Shown here one piece after another: positions 23,290-35,193 of a DNA stretch of 64,000 bases. The DNA comes from Mixophyes australis (Eukaryota; Chordata; Amphibia; Anura; Limnodynastidae). Position 1 is the stretch's first letter. Each line of letters opens with the position of its first letter. The stretch is taken from assembly GCA_036250195.1 (NCBI GenBank), contig JAVHZZ010000006.1, forward strand, positions 157,969,724 to 158,033,723. The letters run 5' to 3'. The translations under genes and the position numbers were made by a program. The notes under the pieces were generated by a model, which saw only the letters and a program-made list of their open reading frames with translations, ran no database searches and was not told where the DNA came from.

Positions 23290-24330
23290 AGGTGGAATTA
23301 CAGTGAGGCAAACAATAGACACTGCAGGGCTGGCAAAACATTGTCTGGTCTGATAAATCCCACTTCTTGCCATTACAGGCCAATGGGATGACCAGGATTT
23401 GGTGAAAAACGTATGACTTTATAGTTTCATCCTGACAGATACCAACAATGTAATCATATGGTGTCATTTTAGAACACAACTAAACCCCAAATTTGAATTT
23501 TCAGATAAAAAATAAGATACATTGCTAATCTGAAATCCTACTGCAGCTCTGTTAAAATTTATTATCTTCTAACTCCATTAAAGACAGAAACTCTTATGTT
23601 AAGAACAATTTCCTAATGGGATCTGATACAGGTAAAAAAGCTGAAAATGCAGTGATTTTAAACTGCTCAGACATCATTGGCCCTGTCCAGGAGTGTAACA
23701 CCTGAGACCTGTGTTCCTTTGAGCAAGCCTGGTGGTTAGTGCATGCACTGTGAAGCCCTGTTTGGGCTTTCAGTTCTGGAACTGAAAGAACAACACGGGC
23801 TTCACTATGAATGTCATGTCCCTCATGCATACTCAGAAGAACAGAGCAGCTACCTGCATAACAGTTGAACAAGCGTTTTACCCCATAGCACTCGTGTGGG
23901 CTGCTCATCCACCATTGTGTGCCCATGTTTATGTCCAAACGGCATACTGGGCATATTTAGCTACATATAAATAGTCCATGTATTCAAAGTGTATTATGCA
24001 GTCTTTGATATATATTAAGCTCAAAAAATGGTTTTACAATCGGGGTGTATTTCTGGGGCATACATTGGGTCCCATGATAGGTATAGACTGAATGTCATAG
24101 TATATCTGAACATGTTTGCTGGTCAGGTGTATAACTCCTGGCAGCACTGTATCCGTTTGTGAATGAGATTTTTCAGCAAAATCGATTCCACAAGGCCAAG
24201 AAATTCCTGGGGTGGTTCAGGAAACATGGCAGTAAATTCAGCTTGATTCAGTGGACTTCCCAGTCACCAGACATCAATCCAGGTGAGCATCTGTAGAAAG
24301 AGATAGAACAAGGTATTCTGAGTATTGATC
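23290..24330 (+). pseudogene. Dead Tc1/mariner transposase
   Basis: Across stops and frameshifts the plus strand gives IVWSDKSHFLPLQANGMTRI near 23.34 kb. GVFLGHTLGPMIGI-like sequence follows near 24.05 kb, then FHKAKKFLGWFRKHGSKFSL and QWTSQSPDINPGEHL near 24.2-24.3 kb. These are the SDE.RF, WG.F and SPDLNPIEHLW blocks of Tc1 DD34E transposases. About 23.5-24.03 kb between them is unrelated insertion. TIRs were not identified. Confidence 0.75.
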
Positions 24331-24924
24331 AATCACTATTAGGCCCTGTACACCCCAAATTTTGAAAATCAATGCCTGTTAAAAGAGTAGATGAAACCTT
24401 GTACTTTGTCCTCACTTTTAACAGAACCATCAAATCATGTTTCATTTATGTTCTTAAAGCCTCCCTGCAGCATACTGTAATATACACTTAATGAGCACTC
24501 CCAGAAAGCTTCTTTATAGTCAGCTGAGCACTCATAAACACTGCAGGCAATTTTAAAATTTACGCAAAGTGAATGCTTGTCAGAAGTAATGTATGTATGG
24601 GTCCATTCACTTATTACACTGGTCAACTCTCATTTTTTTGCCAATCATAATAGAGTGATTTTGGGGTAACTAGTGCTAATTTTGAATATGACATTGGTTT
24701 TGCTAACTTGCCTTTACTTTTTTACATAATTGGTACCTCATTGAAAAACATAAAAACGCAAAAAATGTAATGGACAGGCAGAGCCTACTTCCAAATCGCA
24801 CTGATATTGTCTCAAATCATACAAAAGTAAACACATGAAATACAAAATGGCATTTTATTCGATATGATAACAGATAAACATAGTAAGCTGATCTGAATAA
24901 TTACAATTAATGTACAGTAAAACG

Positions 24925-25580
24925 CTATTTGTATGATTTTGTTTTATGTGGCTTATCAGGACAATCACGTTGGAGGCTCCAGCAATAATCAGCCATTATG
25001 TGTCTGTCCCATCTGCCTTGATACCTTTCCTCCATTACCATTGTATGTTGATGAAACCTTTCCCCTTGTTCCTCACTAAAATCACCAAGTGCATGCGGAA
25101 ATCTGTGTAAGTGGCTATGGAGAAAATGTATCTTTATGCTTATATTGGTAACCAAATTTTTAAAGCTTAAGAACATGTTTTGCACCAGTTTTTCACAATT
25201 GTCTGCTTTGTGGTTACAAAGTTCTTGACAACTGAGACATAACTTCACCAGGCAGAAGCTTCAACACCATTCATGCGTTTTGTGAAATTAGAATCCTTGA
25301 TAAGTTTTCGAATTTGGGGCCATTAATGATTCCAGCTTTTAATTTTTCCATACTTAGTCCAGGGAAAGATCTACAAATGTATTTTAAGCAATTGTCCTCT
25401 TTGTTCAAGGCCTTAACAAATTGTTTCATTAGTCCCATCTTGATATGGAGTGGTGGGAGAATGATTTTTTCCCTGTCAACCAATGGCTCGTTAATGATGT
25501 TTGCTGCACCTACAGTCATGTTTTCTCTTGAAAGCCATGTCACTTTAATAATCTTGCTTCGCCATACTATCCCACAAGCT
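24925..25580 (-). pseudogene. Decayed ORF of a conserved uncharacterised family (SEEQGERFHQ)
   Basis: On the minus strand an upstream part (25543-25271) reads LPPLHIKMGLMKQFVKALNK and FPGLSMEKLKAGI. The downstream part (25248-24925) reads KIHFLHSHLHRFPHALGDFS, then EEQGERFHQ, MEERYQGRWD and IMADYCWSLQRDC. Stops between the two parts break the frame. I recall the combined signature from uncharacterised proteins found in high copy in arthropods and cnidarians; I do not know its biochemical role. The patchy distribution and decay suggest a mobile-element protein, but no terminal repeats were found. Confidence 0.65.
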
Positions 25581-26344
25581 TATGAAACAAGGGTACTTTG
25601 TATGCTCACTTAGCTGCCCAATCACTGACCAATTACTTATATACTGACAGGGGATATTCTAGAATGATCGTGAAGTGAATACCTAGAATGTTTGCGTGTC
25701 TCACCTTGTATAATGTTCTGGTAGATTCCCATATGCATGTGTTATGGCTAAATTCCCTATTAATTGAGGATATCCATTATCTCAAAAACCATAGCCTATT
25801 CGAAAAAAATACTTTCATTTTTTAATTTAACAACCGCAAGATACCCTAAAGTTGTTCAAATATCCTTAGCAACTAAAAAAAAAAAATTGGGAGGGGCTCT
25901 GTGGTATTTTTTGCATACCTGTCATCCAAGAGTGTTTACTGTGTTTTGTTGAGAAGCTTCATATGCGCTTGAATGCTGCAATGTGATGCTCGTCTATATG
26001 AAGCAGTGGAGTTTACATGGGCCATCCCTCACTACTTGCTGTTTATTAGGTAGTACTTGTTAAACTGGCCAATTAGTGTATTTATGTTTGTTTGTCATGT
26101 TTACAGCAGTTTACCTTTGTCATTATTTTCCAGGCTCCCAGGTTTCGCTCATTCATGGAAATTGTATCAAACACCAACATAACCAAAGACGTCATACAGC
26201 TGCATCATTATCATTATTCATTGCAAAATAATTTATGCATAACAAACAAAACAGCATAAACATACAGTACACACAATAAAAGTGTAGTTAATAAAGTTAA
26301 TATGCAGGTGTACACTGTTAATGTACACTTGAAATTTCAAAGTG
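25581..26344. other. No recognised gene
   Basis: A/T-rich intergenic DNA upstream (on the minus strand) of the SEEQGERFHQ-family fossil. It could hold decayed N-terminal sequence of that ORF, but none is readable. Confidence 0.4.
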
Positions 26345-26945
26345 AATTATTATTATTTATTTATAAGGCACCACAAATTCTGTAGCTCTGGAGACAGAAT
26401 TAAATAGATGAGGTAGTACATATAAGTAGCACAGATGAATGTGAGTAACACTATGGGAACTCGCACAGAGTGCAGCAAAAGACGTAACCAGGACATACGA
26501 GGAAGTCAGACAGTAGACAGACATGGGACAATAGGTTGAGAAGAGCCTGTCCGCGAGGGCTGATATTCTAAAGGTAGAGGTGGTGAGAGACAGTAGGACC
26601 AACTGGGAGCATATGGAGATGGCAGGCAAGGAAGACTATTTGATGGATAAGATGGTCTGGAGATGGTAGGATAGGTGAGCTTTGAGAGAGTGTTTGCAGG
26701 CTGGGGGAGACTCGAGTGAGGCTAGGTAGGAGTTCCAAAGACTCATCATCATCAACATTTATTTATATAGCGCCAGCAAATTCCGTAGCGCTTTACAATT
26801 GGGAACAAACATTGATAAGACAATACTGGGTAATATATACAGACAGAGAGGTAAGAGAACCCTGCTCGAAAGCTTACAATCAAGAATGGGGGCAGTATGG
26901 CAGAAGTGTTGGAGGCGAGCATGGGAGGAGGTAATGAGAGGTGAA
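26345..26945 (-). mobile_element. Two L2/SINE-type 3' tails
   Basis: The first starts ATTATTATTTATTTATAAGG at about 26346. The second starts at 26744 with ATCATCATCAACATTTATTT followed by ATATAGCGCCAGCAAATTCC, the reverse complement of the L2 tail. ORF remnants are absent. Confidence 0.65.
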
Positions 26946-26972
26946 TTGAGGCAGAGCTGAGTGACTGGGTAG

Positions 26973-27827
26973 TGTTAGGGACAGCAAGTAACTGCTGTTT
27001 TCATTTTGGCTGCTGCAGTGTTGTCAGCCTGGGCATGATTGCATGAACTCCACTCACCTTGTCACGAATTCAGAATCAAAAGGAACCTTGAGCTCTGCTT
27101 GGCTAGACACTACCCACAAAGAGGTACAGAGTCTAATGGAGAGAGAGGTATTCACCAGGGATCCTCGCAAGGGAATATGGACTCTAGTGGGTGACAAGCG
27201 AGACCAGGTGGAGAGCCCCAAAACTAAGGCTGGTAGGATAAAAGTATTTGGCAGCAGTTGTATACAGTAGGAAATAGGAGCGAGGATAACCAGGTATGAG
27301 GTTAAGGAGGTCTGGGGGGCACTGAGGTGCAGTAGTGTGCAGAGTGATGTACCACTGTGGTCCTGAAGAACTGAGAAGCTCTGGAGCAGGATCTTGTAGG
27401 AGATGTGATGGTCTGCAGGAGTATACTGAATTACTGCCACCCGATGGGGTGAAACAGGAGTGTAATGATCTGCAGGAGAGTAGTTGTGCTGAGGTCCTAA
27501 AGAGGCTGGGAAGCCTTGGAGCAGGATCTTGATTGTGGCGTGAAGATCTGCAGGCGTACACAGAAGTGAGCAACAGGAGCCAGGCGAAGGACGTCCTAAC
27601 AGGTAAAGAGACCTGGAGATCTGTCACTGAGGAGCTGTAGGAAGAGGTTTATATAGAAGGAACCTTGCAGTCAATCAACCAATGGGAGATGGGAAAGGTC
27701 ATAAAAGCTGGGTTTGCGTATATGCAGAACTGCCGCCAAGAGGAGCTCATCGCTGCCACAGAGAGAAGACATGCTACAGAAGGGACCAGGTAGAAGCGCA
27801 ACATCAGCAGGGTTAGCTGTCCTGACA
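26973..27827 (-). mobile_element. LTR-like element, 855 bp
   Basis: On the minus strand it starts TGTCAGGACAGC and ends with the complement of TGTTAGGGACAGC, so both ends have TG...CA inverted termini. A TATA-like TCTATATAAACCTCTTCC (minus) is followed by GCTCCTCAGTGACAG, laid out like a U3-R junction. It sits between L2 pieces. No target duplication is evident at the chosen edges, so boundaries may be a few bases off. Confidence 0.5.
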
Positions 27828-27869
27828 CCTGCCCTGATTGGCTACTACTGCTTTAAATACTTGTCAGTT

Positions 27870-28812
27870 TCATTGAGCAGTTGCTGTTTATAGAGTTCAC
27901 ACTCTTGCCTCTCTGTGCTCCTGTTTCTTTTTTAATTCATTCACTCATTATCTCCCGAACTGACTATTGTAATTCCCTCCTCACTGGTCTTCCCAAACTC
28001 AGACTCTTACCCCTACAATCTGTTTTGCATGCAGTGGCCAGATTGATTTTCCTTGCACATCGTTCTTTCTCTGTTGAGCCACTCTCAGTCTCTACATTGG
28101 TTGCCTCTTTTTCAAATAATCCAATATAAAATTGTAGCATACAAGAACATCAACAAAATTGCACCAACATAAATCTCCTCACTTTTATTATTATTATTAT
28201 TAATATTTATTTACAAGGCGCCACAAGGCATCCGCAGCGCCGTACAGAGACAAGAGACACTTGTCTCAAAATATCTCCCAACTTGACACCTCCGTACTGC
28301 ACAAGATCTGCGTCTCTCTTCCACTCTCATCGCATACTCCCATTCCCATTTACAGGACTTTTTTTCGGGTTGCACCCACTCTGTGGAATTCCTTCCCTCG
28401 CAAAATAAGACTATTATCTAGTTTTCAAACCTTCAAGTGTTCTCTGGAAACCCACCTCTTCAAACAAGCTTATAATATTCCTCAATCACCCTCTAAATCT
28501 CCCTAAGTTACCCTATTACCACCCTCTACACAGCTAACACAAAACAACAATCCTTTGACCAACATTGCTGTGTGACTGATCATATGGTCCACTAAATACT
28601 TTTTACCTTTGAATTCTAGCTGGACCAATATGCATTTACCCTTTTGTATTAAACTCCCATCATCCCATAGATTGTAAGCTTGTGAGCAGGTCCCTCTTAC
28701 CTCTCTGTCTGTTTGTATTACCAAGTATTGTTTTATTTCTGTTTGTTCCAAATTGTAAAGTGCTATGGAATTTGCTGATACTATATAAATAAATGATGAT
28801 GATGATGATTAA
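27870..28812 (+). mobile_element. L2-type LINE 3' end
   Basis: The plus strand contains SLIISRTDYCNSLLTGLPKL and later FRVAPTLWNSFPRKIRLLSS, both from the L2 ORF2 C-terminus. It ends ACTATATAAATAAATGATGA, the family's 3' tail. A short reverse-oriented tail (about 28184-28258, TTATTATTATTATTAATATT) interrupts it. Confidence 0.8.
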
Positions 28813-29083
28813 GAAGGGTGGATCTGATAAATGACATACTAAATGTCAATTAACCTATTTCTGTAAATAACATTTTTATGTTTCACTTCTTCTGATAAAA
28901 AGGATGAATTGAAGTTATTTCCCAGCACTTCATTTATGACCACAGGATCTCCGGAGCCCAAGAAGCAACCTGTGTTTTCAGAAAAAGGACCTGTAGACGG
29001 CTGAGATGTCTTTTTTTTGCCATGCAGAGCAGCAAGAAAGGTAAGAGGATTTGGTGGGCAGAACTTCTGTGAAAGAGTCAGTG

Positions 29084-29905
29084 GGGGATATTCAATTGTC
29101 AGTGAGTTGTTTTTTTATGACCGTGTTAAGTCATTTTAATGCATTTTAATGTTGTTTTTTATCATTTTTGAGCGGGTTAACTATACCCGCAATTCAATTC
29201 CATTTTTAACGCTACTTTTTTTTCATCAAACGGTCCTCTCGCGCTCCAGTAGAAGGTCTATTGAAAGTATAGGGTGTGCGAGAGGCAGCCGCGTAAAAAA
29301 ATATTCAATTGTTTTTTAAAGCGGCGGGTAAAACAGGAAAATATGCTGTTTTATCTCGCACCTCCTTGGGGTGTGTTAAAAATGAAAAACCTCTGAAAAG
29401 TATTTGAAATCATGTAAAAATGTGGAAAAGAGTTCAACTTATATTTATCACTAATGCCTAACTTGTGTAAGTTGATTTTCTTGTGAAAATATAATGAAAT
29501 AAAAACATAAAGAAAAAATCACTAATTTAATTATATTTATGTATGTTTTTGGTACAAATATAAATGTAGTAATGTGTTTTGACATGGTATAGATGATTGT
29601 ATGGTAAAAAATAGGTCAATTAAAAAATATGCTAAAGAAAGTACTGTAATGTAGATATTATCAATGTGTAATGCAATCTAATGTATGGAAATGTACGCAA
29701 AATTCCCCTTCACTCCCTTAAAATCTCGCAAACACAATTTTTAATGTGCGGGGGCAGCGTTCTCTCTTTTTCAATTGAATTGCACGAGTTTTCCCGCTGT
29801 GCTAACTCAAAACGGTCGCTATTGGCGTCAAAAACCAGAGGGAGATTTTTTTTTTTTTTTTACATGGCGGGGGAAAAGAAAACTCGCTAACAATTGAATA
29901 CCCCT
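29084..29905. repeat. Fold-back element, 822 bp, with CAGTG duplication
   Basis: Ends GGGGATATTCAATTG and CAATTGAATACCCCT are inverted. CAGTG occurs directly at 29079-29083 and 29906-29910. Internal arms (AACTATACCCGCAATTCAAT and others) add further inverted structure. Non-coding. Confidence 0.75.
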
Positions 29906-29927
29906 CAGTGTGTCATTTTGGTCTGTG

Positions 29928-30476
29928 GGGCATATTTATCAATATGCAGCAATGAGTATGATCTTTAATTGCTGCTTATAAATAAATATTATAAATTAAC
30001 AAAAACTCACTTGCCATAAAATATTGTTGGGTCAGTTGAGCGATACTTGGCTGCCTCAACGATACTGGCCTGGAGCGGTAAGGGTTAAGCTTTTTGCCTG
30101 GGCATTCTCAGACGATAGGGGCATGTGTGAGTTAGACTTTCAGTTTGACGAATAAAAATAAATAGTAAAAAAACTACATATTTAAAAATATAATAGAAAC
30201 CTTTCAACACTTAAAAAAATGCTTTGTTCAAATAATGATTAATTTTTTTAAATGATTTTCTTCTGTTATCACCATACTGAGACAACGATAACAGAACAAG
30301 TATTGTGGCGGTACATGTAAAATTTAAACAAACTTGTTAAATAGCTTCCCTCAAATAAAGCAGATGTTACTGCCAGTGATAGCAGTGTCGTTGACGGCAA
30401 TAACCCCTCTGTTTATAGGGTGAAAACACCTGCTTTCAACGGCATATGGGGTATTTCGCCTTTTCATAAATATGCC
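29928..30476. repeat. Fold-back element with TCTGTG duplication
   Basis: Ends GGGCATATTTAT and ATAAATATGCC are inverted and TCTGTG flanks both (29922-29927, 30477-30482). The right half contains GTGATAGCAGTGTCG and TAACCCCTCTG, similar to 33608-34130. It follows the previous fold-back after only about 20 bp. Confidence 0.7.
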
Positions 30477-30798
30477 TCTGTGTGTCAGTCATTGTGAGTC
30501 AGTCCATGTTAGTGCGGAGCTGTGAAACCAATTTTTTTTTAAAGAAATCTTGTGTATTATATGAAATGACGTACCCCTTACTTTCAATGATAAGTTTAGT
30601 AAAAGACATCTTGGAGTTTCGTGACCTTTATAAAAGCTCTCAGACTACGGCCTCATGATTTTTATCTGGTCGCAGAATCCTCAGTCAATTTTAATATCCT
30701 TATCATTTACAGTAGACGGTACATTATTCATATATCAAAGTTCATGTCTATAGACCATAACTCCAAACATTGTGCCAATGCAAATCGGAACAACCTAT

Positions 30799-31173
30799 CA
30801 TCATCATCATCATTTATTTATATAGCACCACTAATTCCGCAGCGCTGTACAGAGAACTCACTCACATCAGTCCCTGCCCCATTGGAGCTTACAGTCTAAA
30901 TTCCCTAATGTAGACACACACTCACACACAGACACAGAGGGAGACAGACAGACAGAGAAGGGAGACATTAGGGTCAATTTTGATAGCAGCCAATTAACCT
31001 ACCAGTATGTTTTTGGAGTGTGGGAGGAAACCGGAGCACCCGGAGGAAACCCACGCAAACACGGAGAGAACATACAAACTCCACACAGATAAGGCCATGG
31101 TCGGGAATCGAACTCATGACCCCAGTGCTGTGAGGCCGAAGTGCTAACCACAAGGCCACCGTGCTGCCCCCAT
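30799..31173 (-). mobile_element. Full-length V-SINE/DeuSINE-like SINE
   Basis: This is a reverse-oriented full copy: the (ATC)n tail at 30799, then TTTATTTATATAGCACCACT, the central block TTTTTGGAGTGTGGGAGGAA, and the tRNA-like head complement GGCCACCGTGCTGCCCCC. It is flanked by the 7-bp duplication AACCTAT (30792-30798, 31174-31180), which marks a real retroposition event. Confidence 0.88.
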
Positions 31174-31180
31174 AACCTAT

Positions 31181-32576
31181 GTGCTCCATTGCAAAGTGGC
31201 GACCTGCATACAAAAGGTGGCATGTACACACCACAGGGGTGGAGTGCCACAACTCCTGAGCACATGCCTAGCAGTTCTGAAGCACTAGGCTGCCCCCACC
31301 TTCCCTCTTCTCCTTTTAAAAATCCTTCAATTATACAGGTATAAGTGGCAAGTACACCTGCTCAACATTGTGTTCAGGACATAACTATTAACATTCCCGG
31401 CAGTCAGTCCTGTCAGGACTGTGGGATAGCCCGTGTAAATCAACACTGTTTCGCCTTCATTGGACATTTGGGAGGTATGATAGGCTCTTTCTTTGTCTGC
31501 TATTGTTATGTCTGCTCTGGATAGTGTAACACATTTATAAAGTATTGACTGCTCCTCAGATCTGTCTGAGCTCTGCCCATTGTCAGGCTCTTTTGTTTGT
31601 CGTTAGTTCAGCGTTGCTCCTTTAAAATAGACACTGGCTCCTCCCTTCTCCTTGCATTTGTGAGAAAGAGATTAAGGGGGAGAGGCTCAGCATCAGTTGA
31701 TCACATTGTGAGAAAAGCATCTGTTCCTACATATCATAGTGTGAAAGGCAGGTCTGTACACAGCTACTCCCTAGCAGCTTATGCTTCCCGAGCACTGCCC
31801 ACCCTGAACATGGTCAATGACAGACCCCTATAGTCACAGACAGCTTGTGAGTTTAGATTAGGGGGGGTACGCCGAAGAACCTTGTACCCCCTGGCAAAAG
31901 AATGGGATGCTGCACTGGAAGATGCACCTTAATTCTCCTTTGCACCGTTCAACTGGTGAGTTTACTTGTTCTTACATAATATATCATGTCACTGCTAGAA
32001 CCATGTAAATTGCACGCACACTGCACCGTTATCTGCGAGGCTTGTAATCTGTGTGAAAGTGTCAGGTCCTGGTCCGATCTAGACCTGAATTCTGAGCTAG
32101 AAAAACAGTGTAAGAAAACTTTTCAAGGGTGCTTTTAGTGATTTTGTGCACACATTCAACCCATTGACTTGTTCTGTTTAATTTGTTTAGTCCCTATGTC
32201 ATACATACTAGACATCCTCCTCCACGTACCGTTATGACAATTTCATGCATATCAGTTTAAAGGGACAATGAGTTACGGTGGGGGATGGGTTCATGTATAA
32301 TGCTTTCCATTTTCCACTTTGGACCTATGTTTATGTTTGTACCTTGTGACTGTCAGACAATTTTATCCACATTTCTCTAGGATGATGTTCGTATACACAA
32401 ATATGCATTCATGACGTGTTACACAAAAGAAGTATGTTAAACTGTGGGCCATCAAAGTAGTGTTAAAGGGGAATAAATGAAATGAGCAGGGGCTCAATTC
32501 CACTTTTTATGTTGGTTTGTTTTGGTGTTTAAAATGTACTCTGTATTTTCCAGCACTGTAGGTATATTAGTTAGTC
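31181..32576. other. Unassigned intergenic stretch with a possible promoter/exon
   Basis: 31600-31960 is less A/T-rich, contains GGCTCCTCCCTTCTCCTTGC and ends near CACCGTTCAACTGGTGAGTT, which would be a good plus-strand donor at 31952. It could be a first exon of a neighbouring gene, but the coding content is not recognisable. The rest shows nothing. Confidence 0.25.
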
Positions 32577-32587
32577 CTGTATGGCAT

Positions 32588-32776
32588 GTTTCCCAAACCC
32601 AGTCCTCAGGGACCCCTAACAGTGCATGTTTTCCATATCTCCTTGCTGCAACACAGGTGTATTCATTACTGACTGACACATTTTGAAAGATCCACAGGTT
32701 ATACTAATTATTTCAATTGTGATCTGGAAAATCTCCACTATTAGGGCTCCCTGAGGACCGGGTTTGGGAAACACTG
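32588..32776. mobile_element. Small MITE-like repeat with 11-bp direct flank
   Basis: TIRs GTTTCCCAAACCCAGTCCTC and GGACCGGGTTTGGGAAAC are inverted. CTGTATGGCAT occurs directly on both sides (32577-32587, 32777-32787). The long flank is unusual for a DNA-transposon MITE; part of it may be element sequence. A relative lies at 12656-12830. Confidence 0.7.
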
Positions 32777-32787
32777 CTGTATGGCAT

Positions 32788-33607
32788 ATAGATTGTATAT
32801 GGTTGGCCACACCGTCTTATATTTGATTTATTATAGTTGCTTCATGCCTGGCACCTTTCATGCTGGAATGCATGAAACAGACAATTTGTTACAGTCCCTT
32901 ATTTTCTTTAGTTCATGTAGTTCAAATAAGGAAACCAAAAATCCATGACTTCTGTGTGCTCCCAAGCAAGGAGGGAAGGATTTAGTATTGGGGTCTAGTG
33001 ACGATGTTCCTCATCCCCTTATCTTTATCTTAGCTTACACACTAGTTCCAAATTCCTGTTGATGCTCCTGTCCTAAACTTTCCACTATGTACCTGTGTCC
33101 CAAGGAGCCATAGATGTAGTTGCAGCCACACAGCTTGTCACTGATTTCCAGTTATTGTCCCAGACTAAAAAGACTTGACCCAGTAAATGTTTTAATATTG
33201 ACCCCTTTTTTCATTCTGTATATTGGATGCAATTGTCATACCTTTTCTGAACTGTATATGACATTCACCGGACTAGCAACACAATGATCCTGCTAGTTTT
33301 ACTCAGATGTTGGTAACTATGCAGCAAGGACCGCCATAACACCCCAATACTTACACCACTGCACAGGAAATACAATGAGATTGTAATTGGTGAAGTTCTA
33401 GCATGAGAGGTCAGTTCTTGATATACTAAATAATATATTTTATTTTGTGACATTGTATAGTTATAAATTAATTCATGCTGTCCATAACGAATTTCAGATA
33501 CCCCCTCTAATAGCCACCCTCTCATGCTTGCATTTATTTACGAGGTTGGACAGACAACCAACCTTTTTAACTGCAGTGTCTTGTCATGATTTATCAATGT
33601 TTATTTT
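32788..33607. other. No recognised feature
   Basis: A/T-rich intergenic DNA without recognisable coding sequence or terminal repeats. Confidence 0.5.
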
Positions 33608-34130
33608 TAATTCTGTTGGCCCTATTTATTATAAAGTGGGGATAGGGCTACCAAGACAATATCACCAGATACTCAGCTACCTGACAATGCTGTCCGGCAG
33701 CCATAAGGGTAGACTTACCACTTCACTGGTGGATCTGTGCATGCTTGACCCGTCTAGCATGCATGCGCTATGGAACTGAAAGCCCTGAGTTGGGCTTTCA
33801 GTACCGCTTGAAAAAAAAATGTAAACATTAATAAAAAGAAAAAATAATTTAGTATTAATAACTGTTGAAATTATTTATTTGATTAATAAAGCATTTTTTC
33901 ATTGAATGTTTTGCGCAAGGAGGATTGAAGCGGTATATATACAGCCGCTATCCTTGTTAATTATGCTTTGCATGGGGAAGGTTAGCGCCGGTAGGGGATT
34001 ACTTTCAGCGACAGCAGTGCTATCATAAGTGTTAACCCCTCCATAGATAGGGAGAAGGGGTTAGATATGGAACTACACCAGTTTTTTCTGGAGATGTGGG
34101 TTTTCTATCTTCAATAAAGAGAGCCATATG
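33608..34130 (+). repeat. Dispersed non-coding repeat (GAAAGCCC hairpin family)
   Basis: It contains GAACTGAAAGCCCTGAGTTG followed by GGCTTTCAGTACC, a hairpin, then an A/T-rich stretch and GCGACAGCAGTGCTATCATA. Sequences of the same layout occur at 54596-55008 and in part at 23740-23790 and 49270-49310. Confidence 0.55.
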
Positions 34131-34254
34131 TCCTCTGGACATATAAAGGAGTCATGTTGGTTCTCACTTGAAAACAGAAAAACTGTTATAAAGGCACAGG
34201 AAATCAGGTTACGTACAATTATGTTCAAAGCGTCCAATGTCATTTTCACAATTA

Positions 34255-34677
34255 AAACTTAGCCTTGTCAATCACCCGATAAACGACTGTTCGGCCCAAT
34301 ATTGCATTAGTGTGTACACTGCAACGATGAGCGATTAACGTTCCAAAGCACTTCATATCGTTTAATTTGATTTTTAAACCGGACTAAAAATGACGTTCAA
34401 CGATGAAACAAAGTCGTTCCAATTCTGCAGTGTGTATGCACTCATGACCGGCAGTGTCCATAGATCTCTGTGGGGTGTGCAGAGTCACAGTCCTTTCAGC
34501 TGATGGTTATGACAGATAAAGAGAACTGATCTGAAGGTAAATGGTGTAAAATGTATTTAGTGTGTACACAGGAATTCGACATGCTGATCTGCATTTTATT
34601 TTTTTATCAGTTTTAGGTAAAATCATTATAGATAACACATTGGAAGAAAATTTCTGCAGTGTGTACCTAGCCTTACT
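34255..34677. mobile_element. Possible degraded Harbinger-like MITE
   Basis: Internal phrases ATTAGTGTGTACACTGCAAC, GCAGTGTGTATGCA and GCAGTGTGTACCTAGCC resemble the ends of the 8253-8673 family. TTA occurs near both proposed ends. Terminal repeats are poorly matched. Confidence 0.4.
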
Positions 34678-35133
34678 TACTATTCTGCTCATTTTACGCC
34701 ACTGTGTAATTTATAGAACTCTTGTCCTTGTATACTGCGTACAGTATACAAAAGAAAACAAGGTATGTCATTAATGGGTAACTTTAAGTAAAATTAGATT
34801 TTTACCCTTCACCCCCCCACCCCCAGCAACCAAGAGCAGTTAAATTGTGTCAGTTTCTGCCAAAAAATGCCAATTGGATGAAGCCGTGGTTCTGTCCAGT
34901 CACCTCCTGGGTGAAATACTGTCAAGCTGATATCTTTTTCTCCTGCTTGTCAATGTCAGGACAAGATGGTGGGTTTGGGGTTTTGGTAAGCTGCAGGCTT
35001 TCTGCCAAAAGATTCCAACAATTCTTGGGAGATGTTGTGCAAAAATTAAATTCTCGTTCTGAGTTACCCTGGCCAACCAGGCGGAGCCTATGAGCCAAAA
35101 AATATCCATAGATATGGCAAAGAGCCAAGTTGT

Positions 35134-35193
<60 letters not shown>

